The notes under the pieces: generated by a model
What the model was told of the DNA's origin: nothing
The model's database searches: none
The model's input: the letters and a program-made list of their open reading frames with translations, nothing else
Part shown: one piece after another, positions 18,839 through 26,196 of the stretch
Numbering within the stretch: the first letter of the stretch is position 1
Layout: the number at the start of each line of letters is the position of its first letter
NCBI RefSeq assembly: GCF_041504345.1
Contig: NZ_CP167894.1
Coordinates: forward strand, 3,224,001 to 3,288,000
Length of the DNA stretch: 64,000 nucleotides
Direction: 5' to 3'
Origin: Vibrio sp. BS-M-Sm-2
GTDB taxonomy: Bacteria > Pseudomonadota > Gammaproteobacteria > Enterobacterales > Vibrionaceae
Translations under genes and position numbers: made by a program

Positions 18839-20074
18839 ATGCCTAAATTATCCACTTCTTCGTTATCACGTCGTCAATTTGTTAAAGGTGTCGGTCTGAC
18901 TACTGCCACGCTCGCGTTCATGCCTCACCAAGTGTTTGCCAAAGAGCCAAGAACAATGAACGCTGACCGAAATGTTTATGTCGGTACGTACACCGCACCT
19001 AATACAGCACCAGGCGGTGACGCACCAAGCACCGCGCAGGGTATCTACGTCTACCGCCTTGATACCACTGGCACCTTGCACTTTATTCAAGTGATTGATA
19101 CCGAAAATCCTTCCTTTCTCGCTACAGACCCAACACAAGGTTACCTTTATTGCGTGAACGAATTAGGTGAAAATATCGAAGGACAATTGCTTGGTAAAGC
19201 CAGTGCGTTTGCCATCAATTCACTCGATGGAACACTGTCATATATTAATGCTCAGCTAACCCAAGGGCTCTATCCATGCCACTGCAGTGTACATCCTTCA
19301 GGAGGTTTTCTTATGGCTGCAAACTATGGCTCTGGGAGCTTTCCAATCTTTCCATTAAACGCGGATGGCAGCATTGGCCCGGTAAGTGATATCGGCTACA
19401 GCACAACCAATGGCTCGGGGCCAAACCCGGATAGACAAGAAGCCCCTCACGCTCACATGGTATTAAGTCATCCTAGCCAGCAACACCTATTTGGGATCGA
19501 CCTAGGCGCTGACCGTGTGTTTTCGTGGCAACTGAACCATGATAAGGGCACTTTGTCTTCTGGCACGGTACCTTACGCAAATATTGCTTCAGGCTCTGGA
19601 CCTCGACATATGGTATTCCACCCAAACGAGAAAGCAGCGTATGTGATAAATGAGCTGATTTGTACTATCGACGTATTTAGCTTTGACCTTGTTCGAGGTG
19701 CGCTGGTTTGGCAGCAAAGTGTTTCAACTCTAGCATCAGAAGAGAGCGGAGGTGCTCCGGCGGAAGTACGAGTCCACCCTAACGGGCAATGGTTGTACGC
19801 TACAAACCGTCAAAACGGTGATGATATAAATGAGAACACCATTGGATTATTCAATGTTGACGCTGAAACAGGGAAACTGACGCCAATAAGCTGGATATAC
19901 AGCGAGGGCAAAGTGCCTAGAGGAATGAATATTGAGCCATCGGGGGAGTATTTGCTAGTTGGTAATCAAAACTCGGACAATATTGCTGTCTTTACTATCA
20001 ATCAGCAAAATGGTGAGCTGAGTCTAACAAGTATTACACCTTGTCCAACTCCTGTCGATTTTGCTTTTAGCTAA
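18839..20074 (+). CDS. Tat-exported lactonase, seven-bladed beta-propeller (6-phosphogluconolactonase-like)
   Basis: A 411-residue protein with a clear twin-arginine leader (SRRQFVKGVGLTTATLAF, cut after VFA about residue 34). It is followed by propeller repeats of the Pgl/YbhE lactonase family: NVYVGTYTA (about 43), LYCVNELGENIEGQLLG, YPCHCSVHPSGGFLMAANYGSGS (about 146), GSGPRHMVFHPNEKAAYVINEL (about 253), EVRVHPNGQWLYATNR and PRGMNIEPSGEYLLVGNQ. In the periplasm it is well placed to hydrolyse lactones made by the oxidase encoded just upstream. Its last ~106 bp are duplicated twice further right. The likely promoter of the first lipoprotein gene overlaps its 3' end. Confidence 0.83.
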   Translation: MPKLSTSSLSRRQFVKGVGLTTATLAFMPHQVFAKEPRTMNADRNVYVGTYTAPNTAPGGDAPSTAQGIYVYRLDTTGTLHFIQVIDTENPSFLATDPTQGYLYCVNELGENIEGQLLGKASAFAINSLDGTLSYINAQLTQGLYPCHCSVHPSGGFLMAANYGSGSFPIFPLNADGSIGPVSDIGYSTTNGSGPNPDRQEAPHAHMVLSHPSQQHLFGIDLGADRVFSWQLNHDKGTLSSGTVPYANIASGSGPRHMVFHPNEKAAYVINELICTIDVFSFDLVRGALVWQQSVSTLASEESGGAPAEVRVHPNGQWLYATNRQNGDDINENTIGLFNVDAETGKLTPISWIYSEGKVPRGMNIEPSGEYLLVGNQNSDNIAVFTINQQNGELSLTSITPCPTPVDFAFS

Positions 20075-20086
20075 TGCACCTATAAT
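20059..20086 (+). promoter_or_regulatory. Candidate promoter at the 3' end of the lactonase gene
   Basis: TATAAT at 20081-20086, with a weak -35 (TTTTGC, 20059-20064) 16 bases upstream inside the lactonase coding end. It lies about 100 bp before the first lipoprotein ORF. The same box is kept in front of copies two and three (23021-23026 and 26024-26029), because the duplicated unit begins within the lactonase gene. Confidence 0.5.
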
Positions 20087-20186
20087 AGTTGGTATTTTTG
20101 TTAAACAATAAAGCCTAACTTTTTATTCGTTTTTCCTTAATTAATCATCAAATTGGCTAAGAAGGGCATAACGTAAGAGAGAAGAT

Positions 20187-22832
20187 ATGATGATTCGATA
20201 TCACAGCCAGTTTTCGGTGACTAAAGTTCCAACATTTGTTTTTGCTACAGTTTTCACTCTGTTTGGTTGTGGAGGAGAGAGCAGTGGCACGACCTCCACC
20301 GCAACGGGCGTTGATTTGAATGCTCAATCAGCAACGGTGTTGGCTCAAGATGCGATGTATTCAACGGCACTATCGGAACGGTATGAAGTCGATCTGACAT
20401 CCAATGTGCATTCATCCAATGGGGGCGGTTTTACTTTGACAAACATTGAAGTTTTGTCTCAGCGTAGCGACTGCCAAGTTGAAAGTATGACGGATTCAGG
20501 GTTTACGATTCAAGCAACGGATCCGAAGGTGTGCAGTTACCGCTATCAGGTTTCTCCTAAAGCTTCGGCAGCGATGAGTCGTCAATCACAGGATTCAATC
20601 GCCATGAGTAATGGCAGTGGCGCCGAAAGCATGAGTACAGCGATTACTCGCGTTGCCGTAAGTAGTGAGCCTGACTCAACCGAGCTTACACCATTGAGTG
20701 CTGTAACACTTATTAACGAGAATATCACGGTTTCGTTAAAAGAGGAGTTACAGAAAGTTGGTTACGAGCTGGGTGACCAATTCACCTTAACGAGTAGCGA
20801 CCTGTCCCTAGCTTATAGTCATGGAGGTAGCGTTAGTGTCGATAGTTTGGATGAGCAAAGTATAAACTACACGCCGGCACAAGGTTTTACGGGTATTGAC
20901 AGGGTTATGTATAGCTTAGCCAATGCCACAGGAGAAGTGTTAATGGGCGTATTAGATATCGCGGTGGGCTATGAGGCAAACCAAGGCTTTTCGATAGATG
21001 GCAATATCCAATACCCGAATACTATTAAGGTTTCGACAGAAACAGACGTCGATATCAGTGATTTTGTGACGTCGGAAGATGGTGATGATTACCAGTTAAT
21101 TTATGTAAAAACATTCAATGCGCATGTGACACCGAAAGCCCCGCTGGATACCCAAAATAAAACCATTACCTTTAGTGCTCCACAACCTGGTTTCCATTAC
21201 ATTAGCTTCGCGGTGAGTGATCACAATGGTGCTTATGATATGGGTTTGATTCGTGTAGAAGTCGTTGACCCAAACCAGTCGGCACAGTGGAAAGACATTG
21301 CTCATTTAGCCGATATATACACAGCACCGCTAACCGTGGTTGATGCAGCAAGCCAAGGCTTAATTTACGACGCTAAGTCCAGTGACACAGGGTACACGCC
21401 AGCGATTGATATGGCAGGGCTGCGTTACGCAACAGCGAAAGCGTATTGCGAGAGCATTGGTGCAGTGTTGCCAACAGTAACGCAGTTAACGAAGATGACA
21501 ACAGACAAGCAAGTTCAATCGATGCACAACTGGCCAGTGGGAAAAGCGTACCTTGCTTATGACGAAGTGGTAGAGAGTGCCAATTGGGTGGATTTGTCTG
21601 ACAACGACGCCATCGTTCAGACGGGGGAGATTAGTCTGACAGAATATTACTACGGCACGTGTATTAAACAAGGCTTGATTACTGTACTACCAACGTCCAG
21701 TGCTGAAGTGGTTGCTAATGGTACCGATGTCGGCACGGTTTTTGTTGAGCTAAAGTTGGGCGATGAAATTAGGCCTAATACTTTGGTCAGTGCCCGGGTC
21801 TCTGATTCTAGTGCAACACTCGAGCCTGAGACGCAAACAACCGACAGCCAAGGTCTTGCTCAGTTTGAGTTAACTAGCGTTAAAGCCAAGACGGTGACAG
21901 TAACATTTGATGTTGGCGGCGTTACCCAAACTCATGACGTAAAATTCATCGGTGATGAACAGACCTCAGGTGTGACATCGAAAGCGACGATTAATAACGC
22001 TGAGTACGGTTCGGTGGATGGTAACCTGGTAACGGCAACCCTAAAAGATGATTATGGCAACCCGTTAGAAGGTTATTCGGTTACGTCAGAGGTAAGTAGC
22101 GGCGAGCACCCTGACACGTTCGAGACTGTCAAACCACTTTTGGTGGAAGAGACGACAAAAACAGATTCGCAAGGTGAGCAAAAAGTACGCTTAATATGGG
22201 ATCGCCAATACGAGATGCCAAAAAGCAGCATGACGTTTGATGTCACCTCGTCTTACACGACGACGTTGGACAAACAGACGGGATCAACCAGCCAAGTGAC
22301 GTTTAATGGCTATCTTTGTGGGGGCCAAGTCGGCGATGATGATGGTGAAAACGCAGCCGCTGATTGTATTAAAATGGTGGAATTTAACGAAGGTGATGAC
22401 ACATACTTGTTCACGGGTACGCCAAGTGTCAAGTTTTTAAAGGCTATAGACTATCCGGTGTCTTCAAGTGACTTTAAAGAAACAGGTACATATGGGCCGG
22501 ATGAAGGCGTTTTTGCAAGATTCACAAACTCTCAAGCAAATGCACTTTGCACATATTATAACGATATTGAGTTGAATGGTAAGAGTAACTGGAGGTTACC
22601 GACGAGAAATGAACTGAAGAAGAGGCTTTATGACACATATGCTCCCACGGAGTATGATTACAGTGCTATTTATGAGGCGCTGGGTTGGGCGACTCGCTAC
22701 TACTACTGGTCGTCGACGCGAAGAGAAACCAACAATGGTTCCATCTACTACCTCGTGCGCCTCTACGATGGCAGCGTCTACGGCACCAGCCCTTCCCTTC
22801 AGCTCTACGCCTCGTGCGTATCAGGTCCTTAG
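20187..22832 (+). CDS. Large DUF1566 lipoprotein, tandem copy 1
   Basis: An 881-residue lipoprotein: signal with lipobox FTLFGC (Cys 28). An Ig-like part (about 190-365, QGFTGIDRVMYSLANATGEV) is followed by a first DUF1566-like segment (about 370-505, AYCESIGAVLPTVTQL). Two Big_1/invasin-like domains come next (about 505-600 and 605-715), then a C-terminal DUF1566 domain (about 720-881) with NWRLPTRNELK, YYWSST and YASCVSGP. It is probably an outer-membrane-anchored rod displaying a lectin-like tip. It is nearly identical to copies 2 and 3 except for the middle segment and the last ~50 residues. The final part is rich in NNC codons. Function unknown; ligand binding is inferred from the fold. 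Confidence 0.85.
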   Translation: MMIRYHSQFSVTKVPTFVFATVFTLFGCGGESSGTTSTATGVDLNAQSATVLAQDAMYSTALSERYEVDLTSNVHSSNGGGFTLTNIEVLSQRSDCQVESMTDSGFTIQATDPKVCSYRYQVSPKASAAMSRQSQDSIAMSNGSGAESMSTAITRVAVSSEPDSTELTPLSAVTLINENITVSLKEELQKVGYELGDQFTLTSSDLSLAYSHGGSVSVDSLDEQSINYTPAQGFTGIDRVMYSLANATGEVLMGVLDIAVGYEANQGFSIDGNIQYPNTIKVSTETDVDISDFVTSEDGDDYQLIYVKTFNAHVTPKAPLDTQNKTITFSAPQPGFHYISFAVSDHNGAYDMGLIRVEVVDPNQSAQWKDIAHLADIYTAPLTVVDAASQGLIYDAKSSDTGYTPAIDMAGLRYATAKAYCESIGAVLPTVTQLTKMTTDKQVQSMHNWPVGKAYLAYDEVVESANWVDLSDNDAIVQTGEISLTEYYYGTCIKQGLITVLPTSSAEVVANGTDVGTVFVELKLGDEIRPNTLVSARVSDSSATLEPETQTTDSQGLAQFELTSVKAKTVTVTFDVGGVTQTHDVKFIGDEQTSGVTSKATINNAEYGSVDGNLVTATLKDDYGNPLEGYSVTSEVSSGEHPDTFETVKPLLVEETTKTDSQGEQKVRLIWDRQYEMPKSSMTFDVTSSYTTTLDKQTGSTSQVTFNGYLCGGQVGDDDGENAAADCIKMVEFNEGDDTYLFTGTPSVKFLKAIDYPVSSSDFKETGTYGPDEGVFARFTNSQANALCTYYNDIELNGKSNWRLPTRNELKKRLYDTYAPTEYDYSAIYEALGWATRYYYWSSTRRETNNGSIYYLVRLYDGSVYGTSPSLQLYASCVSGP
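22680..22832 (+). other. Candidate hypervariable region (DGR-like) of lipoprotein copy 1
   Basis: The last 51 codons differ sharply from the other copies although flanking DNA is almost identical. In the aligned final 26 codons (22755-22832) variable sites fall mainly at codon positions 1 and 2, and many codons read NNC. That is expected if AAC codons of a template repeat were mutagenised at adenines. Constant blocks TGG-TCG-TCG-ACG and TCG-TGC-GTA flank and interrupt it. No template repeat is present here. Confidence 0.5.
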
Positions 22833-22859
22833 GGTTTAACGTTTAGAGTTTAGAGTTTG

Positions 22860-22880
22860 CGGCCCGCAGGGCCGTTTTTT
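22860..22880 (+). terminator. Terminator/hairpin after lipoprotein copy 1
   Basis: CGGCCC (22860-22865), loop GCA, GGGCCG (22869-22874), then T6. It lies 27 bp after the stop codon, behind a constant stretch containing a doubled TTTAGAG. It is repeated after all three copies. It can act as a rho-independent terminator. A GC-rich hairpin just downstream of the variable region is also a feature of DGR targets. Confidence 0.85.
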
Positions 22881-22908
22881 CTTTTTTACAACGCAATAGC
22901 TAATTATC

Positions 22909-23014
22909 AAACTCGGACAATATTGCTGTCTTTACTATCAATCAGCAAAATGGCGAGCTGAGTCTAACAAGTATTACACCTTGTCCAACTCCTGTCGATT
23001 TTGCTTTTAGCTAA
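22909..23014 (+). pseudogene. Duplicated 3' tail of the lactonase gene (first extra copy)
   Basis: About 106 bp nearly identical to 19969-20074, covering the last 35 codons of the lactonase including its stop. It is followed by the same TATAAT box (23021-23026). It has no start and cannot make a protein. It marks the left edge of the tandem duplication unit and probably supplies the promoter for copy 2. Confidence 0.9.
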
Positions 23015-23193
23015 TGCACCTATAATAGTTGGTATTTTTGTTAAACAATAGCGCCTAACATTTCTTTCGTTTTTCCTTAATTGGTCACCAAGTTGGTAAG
23101 CTGGGCACTTCCGATAATTTGGAAATTTAAATGCCCGCTCAATATTCTTTCTTAGCGGATAGACTAGAGGCATAGTGTATCAGAGAGTAGATT

Positions 23194-25836
23194 ATGATGA
23201 TTCGATATTACAGTCAGTTTTCGGTGACTAAAGTTCCAACATTTGTTTTTGCTACAGTTTTCACTCTGTTTGGTTGTGGAGGAGAGAGCAGTGGCACGAC
23301 CTCCACCGCAACGGGCGTTGATTTGAATGCTCAATCAGCAACGGTATTGGCTCAAGATGCGATGTATTCAACGGCACTATCGGAACGGTATGAAGTCGAT
23401 CTGACATCCAATGTGCATTCATCCAATGGGGGCGGTTTTACTTTGACAAACATTGAAGTTTTGTCTCAGCGTAGCGACTGCCAAGTTGAAAGTATGACGG
23501 ATTCAGGGTTTACGATTCAAGCAACGGACCCGAAGGTGTGCAGTTACCGCTATCAGGTTTCTCCTAAAGCTTCGGCAGCGATGAGTCGTCAATCACAGGA
23601 TTCAATCGCCATGAGTAATGGCAGTGGCGCCGAAAGCATGAGTACAGCGATTACTCGCGTTGCCGTAAGTAGTGAGCCTGACTCAACCGAGCTTACACCA
23701 TTGAGTGCTGTAACACTTATTAACGAGAATATCACGGTTTCGTTAAAAGAGGAGTTACAGAAAGTTGGTTACGAGCTGGGTGACCAATTCACCTTAACGA
23801 GTAGCGACCTGTCCCTAGCTTATAGTCATGGAGGCAGCGTTAGTGTCGATAGTTTGGATGAGCAAAGTATAAACTACACGCCGGCACAAGGTTTTACGGG
23901 TATTGACAGGGTTATGTATAGCTTAGCCAATGCCACAGGAGAAGTGTTAATGGGCGTATTAGATATCGCGGTGGGCTATGAGGCAAACCAAGGTTTTTCG
24001 ATAGATGGCAATATCCAATACCCGAATACTATTAAGGTTTCGACAGAAACAGACATCGATATCAGTGATTTTGTGACGTCGGAAGATGGTGATGATTACC
24101 AGTTAATTTATGTTAAAACATTCAATGCGAATGTGACACCGAAAGCCCCGCTGGATACCCAAAATAAAACCATTATCTTTAGTGCTTCACAACCTGGTTT
24201 TCATTACATTAGCTTCGCGGTGAGTGATCACAATGGTGCTTATGATATGGGCTTGATTCGTGTAGAGGTCGTTGACCCAAACCAGTCGGCAAAATGGGGA
24301 GACATTCCTTATTTGGGGGATGTTTTTACTGCGCCTCTTACAACGGTTGATGCAGCAAATAAAGGCCTAGTTTACGATGCCAAACTCAGTGATTCAGCGT
24401 ACTCGCCGGCAATCGACATGGCAGGGGTGCGTTACCCAACAGCGGTAGAGTATTGTCAGCAAAGTGGCGCCTCGCTGCCAACGGTAGAGGAACTTTCGCA
24501 GATGGCAGGAAACATCAATGTGCAAACTCTGCACAATTGGCCAGCGGACTATGCGTACCTTGCTTATGACGATGTGGCTGAAGAGGCTAAGTGGGTAGAC
24601 TTGTCTGACAGTGGTAGCGTTCAGACGGGAGCCCTTAGTCCGACAGACTATTACTATGCTACATGTCTCAAACAAGGCTTGATTCAAGTGCAACCAGACT
24701 CAAGTACAGAGGTGGTGGCAAATGGTACCGATGTTGGTACGGTCTCTGTGGAGCTAAAACTGGGCGATGAAGTTAGGCCAGATACGCTAATCAGTGCAAC
24801 GGTCTCTGGTGCTGACGCAACACTAGACCCTGCGACGCAAACAACCGACAGCCAAGGTATTGCTGAGTTTACATTAACCAGCACGAAAGCCGAGACGGTG
24901 ACAGTAACATTTGATGTTGGCGGCGTTACCCAAACTCATGACGTAAAATTCATCGGTGATGAACAGACCTCAGGTGTGACATCGAAAGCGACGATTAATA
25001 ACGCTGAGTACGGTTCGGTGGATGGTAACCTGGTAACGGCAACCCTAAAAGATGATTATGGCAACCCGGTAGAAGGTTATTCGGTTACGTCAGAGGTAAG
25101 TAGCGGCGAGCACCCTGACACGTTCGAGACTGTCAAACCACTTTTGGTGGAAGAGACGACAAAAACAGATTCGAAAGGTGAGCAAAAAGTACGCGTAATA
25201 TGGAATCCCCAATACAAGATGCCAAAAAGCAGCATGACGTTTGATGTCACCTCGTCTTACACGACGACGTTGGACAAACAGACGGGATCAACCAGCCAAG
25301 TGACGTTTAATGGCTATCTTTGTGGGGGCCAAGTCGGCGATGATGATGGTGAAAACGCAGCCGCTGATTGTATTAAAATGGTGGAATTTAACGAAGGTGA
25401 TGACACATACTTGTTCACGGGTACGCCAAGTGTCAAGTTTTTAAAGGCTATAGACTATCCGGTGCCTTCAAGTGACTATAAAGAAACAGGTAGAAATGGG
25501 CCGGATGAAGGCGTTTTTGCAAGATTCTCAAACTTTCAAGCAAACTCTCAAGCAAATGCACTTTGCACATATTATAACGATATTGAGTTGAATGGTAAGA
25601 GTAACTGGAGGTTACCGACGAGAAATGAACTGAAGTACACGCTTTATAACGCATATGCTCCCACGAAGTATGATTACAGTGCTTTTTATGAGGCGAAGGG
25701 TTGGGCTTCCAGCCTCGGCTACTGGTCGTCGACGCCGGATGGTTCCACTTACTACTACGTGCACCTCAGCAATGGCAACGTCGGCAGCCTCGACCCATCC
25801 CAACAGGTCTACGTCTCGTGCGTATCAGGTCCTTAG
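23194..25836 (+). CDS. Large DUF1566 lipoprotein, tandem copy 2
   Basis: An 880-residue lipoprotein with the same plan as copy 1 (lipobox Cys 28, Ig-like region, inner DUF1566-like segment, two Big_1-like domains, terminal DUF1566). Residues 1 to about 365 and the Big_1 region are almost identical to copy 1. The inner segment (about 367-505, KWGDIPYLGDVFTAPL) instead matches copy 3, so the copies are mosaics. The C-terminus reads GWASSLGYWSSTPDGSTYYYVHLSNG-like and ends YVSCVSGP. A four-codon insertion (ANSQ type) is seen near FSNFQANSQANAL. The upstream region contains an ~80-bp stretch (about 23100-23180) not found before copy 1. Confidence 0.85.
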   Translation: MMIRYYSQFSVTKVPTFVFATVFTLFGCGGESSGTTSTATGVDLNAQSATVLAQDAMYSTALSERYEVDLTSNVHSSNGGGFTLTNIEVLSQRSDCQVESMTDSGFTIQATDPKVCSYRYQVSPKASAAMSRQSQDSIAMSNGSGAESMSTAITRVAVSSEPDSTELTPLSAVTLINENITVSLKEELQKVGYELGDQFTLTSSDLSLAYSHGGSVSVDSLDEQSINYTPAQGFTGIDRVMYSLANATGEVLMGVLDIAVGYEANQGFSIDGNIQYPNTIKVSTETDIDISDFVTSEDGDDYQLIYVKTFNANVTPKAPLDTQNKTIIFSASQPGFHYISFAVSDHNGAYDMGLIRVEVVDPNQSAKWGDIPYLGDVFTAPLTTVDAANKGLVYDAKLSDSAYSPAIDMAGVRYPTAVEYCQQSGASLPTVEELSQMAGNINVQTLHNWPADYAYLAYDDVAEEAKWVDLSDSGSVQTGALSPTDYYYATCLKQGLIQVQPDSSTEVVANGTDVGTVSVELKLGDEVRPDTLISATVSGADATLDPATQTTDSQGIAEFTLTSTKAETVTVTFDVGGVTQTHDVKFIGDEQTSGVTSKATINNAEYGSVDGNLVTATLKDDYGNPVEGYSVTSEVSSGEHPDTFETVKPLLVEETTKTDSKGEQKVRVIWNPQYKMPKSSMTFDVTSSYTTTLDKQTGSTSQVTFNGYLCGGQVGDDDGENAAADCIKMVEFNEGDDTYLFTGTPSVKFLKAIDYPVPSSDYKETGRNGPDEGVFARFSNFQANSQANALCTYYNDIELNGKSNWRLPTRNELKYTLYNAYAPTKYDYSAFYEAKGWASSLGYWSSTPDGSTYYYVHLSNGNVGSLDPSQQVYVSCVSGP
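25696..25836 (+). other. Candidate hypervariable region (DGR-like) of lipoprotein copy 2
   Basis: The last 47 codons. They align with copies 1 and 3 but carry different residues at most exposed positions (for example AGC-CTC-GGC where copy 1 has CGC-TAC-TAC). The final 26 codons (25759-25836) align without gaps. The loop after TGG-TCG-TCG-ACG is shorter than in copies 1 and 3, which simple adenine mutagenesis would not explain. Confidence 0.5.
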
Positions 25837-25863
25837 GGTTTAACGTTTAGAGTTTAGAGTTTG

Positions 25864-25883
25864 CGGCCCGCAGGGCCGTTTTT
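25864..25883 (+). terminator. Terminator/hairpin after lipoprotein copy 2
   Basis: Same CGGCCC-GCA-GGGCCG stem (25864-25878) followed by T5, in the same position after the stop as in the other copies. Confidence 0.85.
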
Positions 25884-25911
25884 CTTTTTTACAACGCAAT
25901 AGCTAATTATC

Positions 25912-26017
25912 AAACTCGGACAATATTGCTGTCTTTACTATCAATCAGCAAAATGGCGAGCTGAGTCTAACAAGTATTACACCTTGTCCAACTCCTGTCG
26001 ATTTTGCTTTTAGCTAA
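25912..26017 (+). pseudogene. Duplicated 3' tail of the lactonase gene (second extra copy)
   Basis: Second extra copy of the last ~106 bp of the lactonase gene, apparently identical to 22909-23014, followed by TATAAT at 26024-26029. The leader between here and copy 3 is also essentially identical to that before copy 2. Units 2 and 3 are therefore the most recent duplication. Confidence 0.9.
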
Positions 26018-26196
26018 TGCACCTATAATAGTTGGTATTTTTGTTAAACAATAGCGCCTAACATTTCTTTCGTTTTTCCTTAATTGGTCACCAAGTTGGT
26101 AAGCTGGGCACTTCCGATAATTTGGAAATTTAAATGCCCGCTCAATATTCTTTCTTAGCGGATAGACTAGAGGCATAGTGTATCAGAGAGAAGATT

